Made by a program: the position numbers and the translations under genes. This document shows positions 1-6,348 of a stretch of 7,068 bases of DNA, one piece after another. The notes beneath the pieces were generated by a model. It had not been told where the DNA came from. It saw only the letters and a program-made list of their open reading frames with translations, and ran no database searches. The stretch's first letter is position 1. Every line of letters starts with the position of its first letter. The stretch lies in assembly GCA_937981945.1 (NCBI GenBank), contig CALJNJ010000327.1, forward strand, positions 1-7,068. Direction: 5' to 3'. The DNA is from an uncultured Caulobacterales bacterium. GTDB lineage: Bacteria > Pseudomonadota > Alphaproteobacteria > Caulobacterales > Maricaulaceae.

Positions 1-512
1 CAGAAGGTAAGTTTTGGGCCTGGGTCGGCTGGATTATTTGGCGGGATGAGAAAGATATGAAAAGGCCAATGGCCATGTGGCTCCGCTCGAACAAGGCTGT
101 TGTTTGGATGGACAAATATTATCACGAACTCTCAATTTTGATCCATGCGGGAGTGCCTGCAATCATCTATTTAAGTGTTTGGCTATTAGGCGGCTCTTTG
201 CTTTTAACAGCCCTTTTACACGCCTGTTTTATGATTGGTCGCGCCATTCAGTTTCATGCCACGGTTTACGGCATTAACGTCCTCGGTCATTTACCCACAC
301 CGAAATGGGCAGATTTTTGTATGGCGATGCTCACGGGCGGGGAGGCTTTTCATGATCACCATCATGAAGACCCGCAAAGCATTTTGCATTTGCCCAAAAA
401 GGGGTTTTGGAATCGGGTCGCTGATTACAACGGGACGCTTCTTCTGATTTACGAAAAACTGGGCCTTGCCAAAAACTTGAAAATCGCCCCGCAATTTGTA
501 CGGGCTGATTAA
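1..512 (+). CDS. Membrane fatty-acid (acyl-CoA delta-9-like) desaturase, C-terminal part, truncated at the window's left edge
   Basis: The open frame runs from the first full codon (position 3) without a stop, so the gene starts outside the window; 169 residues are visible and the ATG at 57 is internal. The sequence WAWVGWIIW near the left edge resembles the segment around the middle of delta-9 desaturases. Two hydrophobic helices follow at about 150-250. An N-x-x-x-H motif (NVLGH) and the last histidine box GEAFHDHHHEDP (339-374; HxxHH at 351-365) match the di-iron ligands of the stearoyl-CoA desaturase family (PF00487 type). Members are inner-membrane di-iron enzymes that insert a cis double bond into acyl chains with O2, tuning membrane fluidity. 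The box carries Asp-His where HNNHH is usual. The first two histidine boxes lie upstream, so intactness cannot be judged. Substrate and regiochemistry are not determinable. The stop overlaps that of rpoH on the other strand. Confidence 0.9.
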   Translation, partial: EGKFWAWVGWIIWRDEKDMKRPMAMWLRSNKAVVWMDKYYHELSILIHAGVPAIIYLSVWLLGGSLLLTALLHACFMIGRAIQFHATVYGINVLGHLPTPKWADFCMAMLTGGEAFHDHHHEDPQSILHLPKKGFWNRVADYNGTLLLIYEKLGLAKNLKIAPQFVRAD

Positions 513-1477
513 GCGTCGGCCTCGATCAGACCCGCTTTCCCGGCGGCGGCCATCATGGCTTCCTGCAATTTTTCAAATGCGCGAGCTTCGATTTGGCGAA
601 TGCGTTCGCGGCTGACTTCGTAAATTTGAGCCAATTCTTCTAAGGTTTTCGGATCATCCGACAAACGTCGCTCTGCAATGATATGGCGCTCGCGATCATT
701 CAGATCTGCCATAGCATCCTGGAGCAATTCCATCCGGCTGTCATGTTCCTGGGTTCGCGCAAAGACGGTTTCCTGATCGTCGGATTCGTCTTTGAGCCAG
801 TCCTGCCATTGAGACCCGCCGTCTTCGCCGCCAATGGTGACGTTGAGCGAGGCGTCGCCGCCTGACAACATCCGGCGGTTCATTGATGTGACTTCTTTTT
901 CTTTGACGTTAAGCTTGGTGGCGATCTTCTTGACCTGATCCGGCGACAAATCACCGTCATCAATGGCCTTCATTTCGCCTTTCAGGCGCCGAAGATTGAA
1001 AAACAGCTTTTTCTGCGCGGCGGTTGTGCCCATTTTGACCAAAGACCATGATCGCAAGACATATTCCTGAATGGCAGCTCTGATCCACCACATGGCATAT
1101 GTGGACAGACGAAACCCTTTGTCCGGGTCGAACTTTTTAACCGCTTGCATGAGGCCCACATTGCCCTCTGAAATGACTTCTCCAATAGGCAAGCCATAGC
1201 CGCGATAACCCATGGCGATTTTCGCCACGAGCCGGAGGTGGGACGTCACCATTTTTTCGGCAGCGTGAGTATCACCGTCCTGCTGCCAGCGCTTAGCCAG
1301 GATAAATTCTTCTTGTTTTTCCAGCATGGGAAATTTCCGGATTTCCGATAAATATCGGTTCAATCCCTGCTCAGGCGACAGGGAAACGGACAGGCTTAAA
1401 TTGCCTGAGTAACCCGCATCTTTAACGGCTGATCCGGTCTTTTTTGCCGGCAGATTTTTTTCTTCTGTCTTTGACAT
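509..1477 (-). CDS. rpoH: RNA polymerase heat-shock sigma factor RpoH (sigma-32)
   Basis: This 322-residue protein is a complete group-3-like sigma-70 factor that directs core RNA polymerase to heat-shock promoters (chaperones, proteases). After a polar N-terminal tail of about 30 residues come region 1.2 (about 35-65), region 2 (about 75-147, with the LRLVAKIA, GNVGLMQAVKKFD and STYAMWWIRAAIQEY blocks) and then the RpoH-specific box QKKLFFNLR (155-163). Region 3 follows, then region 4 with the helix-turn-helix LEELAQIYEVSRERIRQIE at about 279-297. The box and the overall order separate it from RpoD and RpoS. It is somewhat longer than E. coli RpoH (284 aa), mostly through the N-terminal and C-terminal tails. 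The ATG at 1477 has a good Shine-Dalgarno sequence. It lies 79 bases downstream of rluD on the same strand, an arrangement I recall from other alphaproteobacteria. Many alphaproteobacteria carry two rpoH genes, and which paralogue this is cannot be told here. Confidence 0.96.
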   Translation of the reverse strand: MSKTEEKNLPAKKTGSAVKDAGYSGNLSLSVSLSPEQGLNRYLSEIRKFPMLEKQEEFILAKRWQQDGDTHAAEKMVTSHLRLVAKIAMGYRGYGLPIGEVISEGNVGLMQAVKKFDPDKGFRLSTYAMWWIRAAIQEYVLRSWSLVKMGTTAAQKKLFFNLRRLKGEMKAIDDGDLSPDQVKKIATKLNVKEKEVTSMNRRMLSGGDASLNVTIGGEDGGSQWQDWLKDESDDQETVFARTQEHDSRMELLQDAMADLNDRERHIIAERRLSDDPKTLEELAQIYEVSRERIRQIEARAFEKLQEAMMAAAGKAGLIEADA

Positions 1478-1482
1478 TTATG

Positions 1483-1487
1483 CCTCC
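1483..1487 (-). promoter_or_regulatory. Ribosome-binding site of rpoH
   Basis: On the minus strand GGAGG lies five bases before the ATG at 1477. It supports this start and argues for efficient translation without any obvious strong hairpin covering it. Confidence 0.8.
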
Positions 1488-1508
1488 GCGAAAGAAACCA
1501 TATAGGAA

Positions 1509-1537
1509 ATTCTGCGCAAAATTAAAGATGAGCTCAA
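1509..1537 (-). promoter_or_regulatory. Candidate sigma-70-type promoter for rpoH
   Basis: Reading the minus strand between rluD and rpoH, TTGAGC (1537-1532) is separated by exactly 17 bases from CAGAAT (1514-1509). Each hexamer matches four of six consensus bases. Initiation near 1502 would give a leader of about 25 bases. A second possible -10, CCTATAT (1506-1500), resembles the heat-shock -10 of alphaproteobacteria but has no matching CTTGAA-like -35 at a proper distance. rpoH could equally be read from a promoter ahead of rluD. Confidence 0.35.
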
Positions 1538-1556
1538 AAAAAAGTGAGAATTGAGC

Positions 1557-2582
1557 CTATAATTCCTCAAGTAAATCCGACAACGCCGCTAAATCCTCGG
1601 GAAAAGCAGCCTCAAACGCCATGAATTCTTTGCTGTCGGGGTGGATAAATCCAATCGAATAGGCGTGTAGGGCTTGTCGGTTGAAATTTGAGAGGAAGGT
1701 CTGAAGGGCAATTTCGCCGTCACTTTTGCTGGTTTTAAAGGCTTTTTGTTTGCCGTATAGCGGGTCACCGATGAGCGGCGCGCCTTGATGGGCCATATGA
1801 ACCCGTATTTGATGGGTTCGCCCGGTTTCCAATTTACACTCAATTTTAGAAAATTGCGGCGTTCCCAGTGAGGCTTTGGGCATTTGGCCATACCCCTTCA
1901 GGAAGCGATAATTTGTGATGGCGTGCCGCCCCGTTTCAGACGCTTCCATATTGTCCCATGTTCCGCGAACGACAGCTTGTTTTTTGCGGTTATTGGGCGA
2001 TCGGGCCAAGCGGCTTTCAATACGGCCTTCGCGCGGATTAGGTCCGCCGCGGACAAAGCAATGATAGGTCCGCTCCACACTGTGTTTGGCAAATTGCTTA
2101 GACAAATGTTGATGGGTTTTGTCGTTTTTTGCGACCACAAGAAGGCCGGATGTATTCTTATCAATGCGGTGCACGATGCCGGGGCGCATAACGCCGCCTA
2201 TACCTGACAGACTGTCTTTGGCATGAAAGAGCAGGGCGTTGACCAGGGTCTGATCGGGCGCACCCGGCGCGGGATGAACGGTCATGCCCGCGGGCTTATT
2301 GACGACGATCAGATGTTGATCTTCATAGACAATATGGAGCGGGATATCTTGTGCTTCAGGTGTGGCTGCGGCCGGCGGCGGAACTTTGATAACATATCTC
2401 ATACCGTGCAAGACTTTGGTGGCCGGGTCCGTCACCGGGATGCCGTTGACGTTAACGTCGCCTTTTTCGATTAAAGCTTTGATGCGACTCCTTGAAAGTT
2501 CAGTGTTTCCGGCGAGCCATTTGTCCATGCGTAAGCCCTGATCATTATAGTCGGCTTGCCTTAATATTTCGCGGTCGGTCAT
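1557..2582 (-). CDS. rluD: Ribosomal large-subunit pseudouridine synthase, RluA/RluD family
   Basis: This 341-residue protein has an N-terminal S4 RNA-binding domain (about 16-68, with RMDKWLA and SRSRIKALIEKG) followed by a RluA-type catalytic domain. The catalytic block HRIDKNTSGLLVVAK places the aspartate at residue 141; LETGRTHQIRVHMAH (251-265), IGDPLYG and the NRQALHA block complete the family signature. RluD enzymes isomerise uridines in helix 69 of 23S rRNA (U1911, U1915 and U1917 in E. coli) late in 50S assembly; assignment to RluD over RluC rests on the S4 domain, the sequence and the length (E. coli RluD 326 aa). I chose the ATG at 2582 because MTDREI begins where homologues begin. 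The frame stays open 18 codons further to a TTG at 2636 and an ATG at 2618, but neither has a well-placed Shine-Dalgarno. The ribosome-binding site of the chosen start is also weak, so the N-terminus is less certain. The TAG stop is 79 bases ahead of rpoH. Confidence 0.93.
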   Translation of the reverse strand: MTDREILRQADYNDQGLRMDKWLAGNTELSRSRIKALIEKGDVNVNGIPVTDPATKVLHGMRYVIKVPPPAAATPEAQDIPLHIVYEDQHLIVVNKPAGMTVHPAPGAPDQTLVNALLFHAKDSLSGIGGVMRPGIVHRIDKNTSGLLVVAKNDKTHQHLSKQFAKHSVERTYHCFVRGGPNPREGRIESRLARSPNNRKKQAVVRGTWDNMEASETGRHAITNYRFLKGYGQMPKASLGTPQFSKIECKLETGRTHQIRVHMAHQGAPLIGDPLYGKQKAFKTSKSDGEIALQTFLSNFNRQALHAYSIGFIHPDSKEFMAFEAAFPEDLAALSDLLEEL

Positions 2583-2655
2583 ATCTGTCGTTCTGTTTCT
2601 GTGGCGTTTTGGCAACATGTTTAAAAAATTGCACAACTTCCCTTGAATGCGCGCA

Positions 2656-2670
2656 GGTTAGGGGCTAACC
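2656..2670. repeat. Perfect inverted repeat, possible operator
   Basis: GGTTAG and CTAACC form a perfect six-base inverted repeat around a GGG centre. It lies immediately upstream of the shared AT-rich -10-like element, the usual place for a repressor or activator site. It is not followed by a T-run on either strand, so it is unlikely to be a terminator. Confidence 0.45.
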
Positions 2671-2684
2671 CAACTTTATAACAA

Positions 2685-2701
2685 GTGCCCTTAAAGGGTA
2701 C
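2685..2701 (+). repeat. Short inverted repeat or leader hairpin upstream of the receptor
   Basis: GTGCCCT and AGGGTAC flank a three-base TAA centre. In the rightward transcript this would fold as seven pairs including one G-U. Its core CCCTT-A-AAGGG is a DNA palindrome. It could be an operator or, if transcription starts upstream, a leader hairpin of the receptor mRNA. Confidence 0.35.
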
Positions 2702-2727
2702 AGGGAGAATATCCAACATTAACTTAG

Positions 2728-2737
2728 TCCCCGGGGA
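2728..2737 (+). promoter_or_regulatory. Ribosome-binding site of the receptor gene inside a 10-base palindrome
   Basis: GGGGA (2733-2737) lies four bases before the ATG at 2742 and serves as the Shine-Dalgarno. This decides the start in favour of 2742 over an in-frame ATG at 2685. The element is the right half of the perfect palindrome TCCCCGGGGA, which has no loop and so cannot fold as an ordinary hairpin. Confidence 0.65.
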
Positions 2738-2741
2738 AATT

Positions 2742-5411
2742 ATGCTAAAAAAAGCCATCCTATTATCGTCAGCGCTGACATTGTCTGCAGCTATTGCTTT
2801 ACCGGCAGTTGCACAAGAATATGAAGACGAAGTCATCGTTACAGCGACGAAGCGTCAACAAACTTTGCAGGAAGTTCCAGTTGCCGTTAAAGTTACAACA
2901 GCTGAAACCATTGAGCGCGCTCAAATTTTGGATTTGAAAGATTTGCAGTCGGTTGTCCCGACTTTGCGAATTCCGACATTCCAAAATGCCAATCAATCAA
3001 ACTTTATTATTCGCGGATTTGGTAACGGGGCAAATAACCCCGGCATCGAACCGTCTGTCGGTGTGTTCATTGACGGCGTCTATCGTTCAAGAGCAGCCGC
3101 GCAAATCGGCGACTTGCCGAAACTGGAACGCGTTGAGGTCATCAGCGGTCCGCAATCGACTTTGTTCGGTAAAAATGCATCGGTTGGTGTTATCAGTATC
3201 GTTACGTCAAAGCCGACATTTGATCCTTCGGGGTATTTTGAAGTCGGATACGGCAATTACGATCAGAAGCAGGCACAAGCCTATATTAGCGGCGGCATCT
3301 CAGATAGTGTTGCTGTTGCGGTGTCGGGTGGCTTCAATGTCAGAGACGGTTATTTTGAAGGGATCGATGTAACCGATGACGACGGCAATATTCTGTCAGA
3401 AACCGGCGATCTGAACGAAAGAAACAGATTTAACCTGCGCGGTGACGTTTTAATTCAGCCCCGTGATAATATGGAATTCCGTTTTATCGCTGATTACAGT
3501 AGTCTGGATGAGGCCTGCTGTGCGTCAGTACTTGTTGATTTGCTTGATGCAGCCCCTGCATTGGGTACCGGTCAAAACGGCTCCTTATTGTTGGGCGCCC
3601 AACAAGCCTTGTTTGGTCTGGTCAGCAATGACCCGTCTGATCCGTATACATACCAAATCGCGTCGAATAATGATCCTGTGAATATCATCGACGACTTTGG
3701 ACTTTCATTCCATGCAGATGTTGACCTTACGGACAATATCGAAATGGTCTCGATTTCATCTTACCGGGCAAATGAAAGCTTTACGGATCTTGATGCCGAC
3801 TTTGGTAACGTCGATTTCTTGCCGGTCGCCTCTCAAGATGTTGAGATCGATACGTTCACACAAGAACTGCGTTTTAGCGGGGCGGCATTTGACGATCGTG
3901 CCAATTGGACATTGGGCGGCTTCTATTTCAACGAACATATTGATTTTGACAGCGCACTTCAGTTCGGTACGCAGACACGGCCTTTGTTCGCAGCATTAAT
4001 TGGCGCGCAAAACGGTCAGTCACCTGCCTTTGGTGAATTTACATTTCAATTGACCGAGATTATTTTTGGTATTCCGAGATTTTCGTCATTTTCTCCGGAT
4101 GTCCGGATTGACGAAACATTTGAAATGTCTAACGACTCGTTCTCGCTTTTCGGCAATGTTGACTTTGATGTCACGGAAGATTTCGTTCTGACGGTCGGTG
4201 CTGCCTATATTGACGATAGTAAGACATTCTCAGGCTCAAGTGAAAACTTGGATTTCTTCTCCGACATTAATATTTTCTCTGTTGATCCGAATCCGGAAAC
4301 GAATGGCTTGGCGGGATTGACCGCCTTGCAGTTTCAGCCAAACTTTTTCGCCATTCCGAATTCAATTGAATCGAATACAACAAATGATGACGAAATCACG
4401 TTTGCGGTTCGCGGGGCCTATGATGTTTCAAATGACATAAATGTCTACGCCAGCTACTCGACGGGTTTCAAAGCTTCATCGATCAATTTGTCACGCGATT
4501 CGCGTCCTAATTTGAACGATTTTGTGGATGCCAACGGCCGTCCGATTGCTGAAAACTTTGCGCTGTTGCCAAACAATTATACCGTCCGACTCACAGACGG
4601 CCAGTTGATCAGCAACACGACAACGGATGCTGATATCGCAGCAGGCGCTGTTGTGAATCCGTTGACGGCGAGAAACTTCGGTACCCGTGCAGCGGGACCT
4701 GAAGAGACTCAGAACATCGAATTTGGTATTAAATCCAAATTTGATTGGGGTCTGGCAAATTTGACCTTCTTCGAAACGACGGTCGACGGCTTCCAGTCCA
4801 ACGTCTTTAACGGCGCGGGTTTTGTTCTCGCCAATGCGGGTAAGCAAAAGTCCCGGGGTGCGGAATGGGATATTCAATATAATGCCTTTGATTCACTGAG
4901 ACTTGGTTTCGCCGGTGCTTATATTGATGCGGAATATGTCGACTTCCTACAGTCAACCGACATCTTTAACATCCCGCAGGATCGCGGCGGCACAACCGTT
5001 GCCGGTATTTCACCGCTGAACTTTGTTTTGTCAGCCACTTACGATCACTCGTTTGACAATGGGTGGGACGGATTTGTCCGCGGCGACTTTAACTTTGAAG
5101 AGAAGACGAATATTACGGATGCAGGGTCTGACTTTGATCGGGAAAACAGCGTCGTAAATTCAGCAATTGGCGATGTGCCGATTACCAGTGCCGTAAACTT
5201 CGCCAATAGTCAGCGGGAAGTACGCGAATTTAATTTCGCGGCCGGTATTGATATGAATAACGGCTTCTCGGTGAATGCTTATGTTCGTAACGCATTTAAC
5301 GACGAATATCTTCAGTCCTCGTTTAACACGCCGGGTCTGTTCGGACTTATCCGCGGATATCCAAATCAGCCGAGAACGTACGGTATCACCGGACGTTATA
5401 CATTCGACTAG
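2742..5411 (+). CDS. TonB-dependent outer-membrane receptor, ligand unknown
   Basis: This is a complete 889-residue receptor of the iron-complex-receptor type. The N-terminus MLKK plus a hydrophobic core ending LPAVA-Q is a signal peptide, probably cleaved after Ala24. A TonB box follows at once (DEVIVTATK, 29-37), then the plug domain (about 41-158) with RGFGNG, VGVFIDGVYRSR and LERVEVISGPQSTLFGKNAS. The rest, about 730 residues, is the 22-strand beta-barrel, with long acidic, Asn/Asp-rich loops and alternating aromatic strands. Such proteins import siderophores, vitamins, metals or glycans across the outer membrane using TonB-ExbBD energy. There is no FecA-type N-terminal signalling domain and no neighbouring sigma/anti-sigma pair, so trans-envelope signalling is unlikely. 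The only cysteines are the adjacent pair C259-C260, in the sequence DEACCAS. The chain ends ...RYTFD, so the usual terminal aromatic is penultimate. It stands alone between a divergent rluD and a strong terminator, and nothing here names the substrate. Confidence 0.95.
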   Translation: MLKKAILLSSALTLSAAIALPAVAQEYEDEVIVTATKRQQTLQEVPVAVKVTTAETIERAQILDLKDLQSVVPTLRIPTFQNANQSNFIIRGFGNGANNPGIEPSVGVFIDGVYRSRAAAQIGDLPKLERVEVISGPQSTLFGKNASVGVISIVTSKPTFDPSGYFEVGYGNYDQKQAQAYISGGISDSVAVAVSGGFNVRDGYFEGIDVTDDDGNILSETGDLNERNRFNLRGDVLIQPRDNMEFRFIADYSSLDEACCASVLVDLLDAAPALGTGQNGSLLLGAQQALFGLVSNDPSDPYTYQIASNNDPVNIIDDFGLSFHADVDLTDNIEMVSISSYRANESFTDLDADFGNVDFLPVASQDVEIDTFTQELRFSGAAFDDRANWTLGGFYFNEHIDFDSALQFGTQTRPLFAALIGAQNGQSPAFGEFTFQLTEIIFGIPRFSSFSPDVRIDETFEMSNDSFSLFGNVDFDVTEDFVLTVGAAYIDDSKTFSGSSENLDFFSDINIFSVDPNPETNGLAGLTALQFQPNFFAIPNSIESNTTNDDEITFAVRGAYDVSNDINVYASYSTGFKASSINLSRDSRPNLNDFVDANGRPIAENFALLPNNYTVRLTDGQLISNTTTDADIAAGAVVNPLTARNFGTRAAGPEETQNIEFGIKSKFDWGLANLTFFETTVDGFQSNVFNGAGFVLANAGKQKSRGAEWDIQYNAFDSLRLGFAGAYIDAEYVDFLQSTDIFNIPQDRGGTTVAGISPLNFVLSATYDHSFDNGWDGFVRGDFNFEEKTNITDAGSDFDRENSVVNSAIGDVPITSAVNFANSQREVREFNFAAGIDMNNGFSVNAYVRNAFNDEYLQSSFNTPGLFGLIRGYPNQPRTYGITGRYTFD

Positions 5412-5433
5412 ATTGTATCGGATTTAAAATAAG

Positions 5434-5459
5434 AAACCGCCTGTAGAGGCGGTTTTTTT
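5434..5459 (+). terminator. Intrinsic terminator of the receptor gene, possibly bidirectional
   Basis: AAACCGCC (5434-5441) and GGCGGTTT (5448-5455) form an eight-base perfect stem around a six-base loop, in a run of seven Ts ending at 5459. It lies 22 bases after the receptor stop. Read leftward, the same stem is followed by CTTATTTT, so it may also stop transcription from the opposing glycosyltransferase gene, whose stop codon overlaps the T-tract. Confidence 0.93.
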
Positions 5460-6288
5460 ATGTCTGAGATTTGCGCCATTGGTGCCAGATTAAAAATATT
5501 CTGGGACCGTCTACCAAATAGCGGCGCCAGAGGCGTTTGGGTTCGCTCATCAGCCTGAACAGCCATTCCATCCGGGCTTGTTGCATCCCTTTTGGTGCGC
5601 GCTTGGTTCGCCCGCCGAGAAAGTCCAAACTCGCGCCAACACACAGACCAAGCCCGACTGTGCCTTCAAGTTCCATAGCCGCTTTTGCGACCATTTCCTG
5701 TTGAGGGGATCCGACGCAGATAAAGACATAACGGGCAGGGTTGTTAAGAATGAACTCGGCGCACGCTTTTACGGCTTCCGGCTTGCGCCGTAATCCCATT
5801 GGCGGTTCATGATGGTTGACTTTGGTCAGACCGTATTTTGCTTTGACGATCCCGATAATCTCCTCATCGGCGCCAATCACCGTAATGGTGTCTTCAGGCG
5901 TAATAACATTATCAAATAATTGTTGGGTCAGGTCGGAGCCGGGAACGGCTTTCAGCGGAATATTTGATTTTGCCGCGAGGGCTTCGAGTATACGAGAGTC
6001 GCAAACAGAGAGCCAAGCGTCCTTATAGAGCGGTTTAAACACGTCGGGTTCTTTTGTGAGCCGGACAATGTGATCAACATTTGGAGTCACAATATAGCGA
6101 AACGGTTTCTCAGCCGTCATCCATTTAGCCCGGCTTAAGGTTTGAACAGGGTCCAATGGGTGGAAATTTGCGCCTAAAAACTCATAGGAACGGGGGCTTA
6201 ACCGCCAATCCATGACCTTTTTAGCCTGAGAAATTTCCGAGTTTTCAGACTGTGTTTCGTCGCTGACCGCTTTGTCGTTCGAGCTCAT
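5458..6288 (-). CDS. WecG/TagA/CpsF family (GT26) glycosyltransferase
   Basis: This 276-residue protein matches the GT26 family, which transfers N-acetylmannosamine-type or related sugars from UDP-sugars to polyprenol-linked acceptors at the inner face of the cytoplasmic membrane. Visible landmarks are TPNVDHIVRL (68-77), CDSRIL with the likely catalytic Asp97, VPGSDL (115-120), GSPQQEM (193-199), GASLDFLGG...RAP (218-232) and the basic tail EWLFRLMSEPKRLWRRYL (241-258), the membrane-associating appendage of the family. The first 25 residues are polar and probably disordered. I chose the ATG at 6288 because GTGGGA precedes it closely. An in-frame ATG at 6300 would add four residues but has no purine-rich sequence before it. 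No polysaccharide cluster surrounds it, so it is an orphan gene. A comparable orphan GT26 enzyme is HfsJ, for holdfast synthesis in Caulobacter; orthology is only a possibility. It lies 60 bases downstream of the VWA gene and may share its transcript. Confidence 0.92.
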   Translation of the reverse strand: MSSNDKAVSDETQSENSEISQAKKVMDWRLSPRSYEFLGANFHPLDPVQTLSRAKWMTAEKPFRYIVTPNVDHIVRLTKEPDVFKPLYKDAWLSVCDSRILEALAAKSNIPLKAVPGSDLTQQLFDNVITPEDTITVIGADEEIIGIVKAKYGLTKVNHHEPPMGLRRKPEAVKACAEFILNNPARYVFICVGSPQQEMVAKAAMELEGTVGLGLCVGASLDFLGGRTKRAPKGMQQARMEWLFRLMSEPKRLWRRYLVDGPRIFLIWHQWRKSQT

Positions 6289-6290
6289 AT

Positions 6291-6311
6291 TTCCCACCAT
6301 TTTGGCGGGAA
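6291..6311 (-). promoter_or_regulatory. Hairpin covering the ribosome-binding site of the glycosyltransferase gene
   Basis: In the leftward transcript UUCCCGCC (6311-6304), loop AAAAU, and GGUGGGAA (6298-6291) can form eight pairs including one G-U. The right arm contains the only plausible Shine-Dalgarno for the ATG at 6288, and the loop holds most of the alternative ATG at 6300. No U-run follows, so it is not a terminator. This suggests translation depends on opening the hairpin or on a ribosome arriving from the upstream gene. Confidence 0.45.
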
Positions 6312-6348
6312 TATAGACGAAAATGTTTAGGATACGGTTTACAAAAGT

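Larger units (their letters stand above)
2583..2741. promoter_or_regulatory. Divergent intergenic region between rluD and the TonB-dependent receptor
   Basis: This 159-base region must hold the promoters for rluD (leftward) and the receptor (rightward). The clearest -10-like element is the AT stretch ACTTTATAAC at 2673-2682: TATAAC (2677-2682) reads rightward and TATAAA (2680-2675) leftward. Neither has a recognisable TTGACA-like hexamer at 16-18 bases, so activator dependence or another sigma factor is possible. Short palindromes are clustered here: AACATGTT (2614-2621), GGTTAG-GGG-CTAACC (2656-2670), CCCTT-A-AAGGG (2688-2698) and TCCCCGGGGA (2728-2737). No Fur box close to the classical 19-base consensus was recognised. 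Confidence 0.4.

Noticed and set aside
57..512. A short complete gene starting at the ATG at 57.
   Set aside because: The frame is open to the window edge and the upstream codons read as desaturase sequence, so this ATG is internal to a truncated gene.
1440..1497. Possible RNA thermometer pairing TTTCTT upstream of the rpoH start with AAGAAA in its first codons.
   Set aside because: Only about six mostly A-U pairs enclosing a large loop that would leave GGAGG exposed; too weak to support without folding data.
1884..2474. Plus-strand open frames (107 and 83 codons) opposite rluD.
   Set aside because: They are antisense to conserved rluD domains, with no recognisable product, and are best explained as shadow frames.
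2636..2647. TTCCCTTGAA, close to the -35 element of heat-shock (sigma-32) promoters, upstream of the receptor gene.
   Set aside because: No CCCATnT- or CCTATnT-like -10 lies 13-18 bases downstream; the nearest CCCAAC is 21 bases away. It is probably chance.
2685..2741. An N-terminal extension of the receptor from the ATG at 2685.
   Set aside because: It would place 19 polar residues ahead of a clear signal peptide, and the ATG at 2742 has its own Shine-Dalgarno.
4491..4877. A 128-codon minus-strand open frame inside the receptor gene.
   Set aside because: It lies wholly within a well-supported gene, with no recognisable domain and no start signal; it is a shadow of the receptor's codon pattern.
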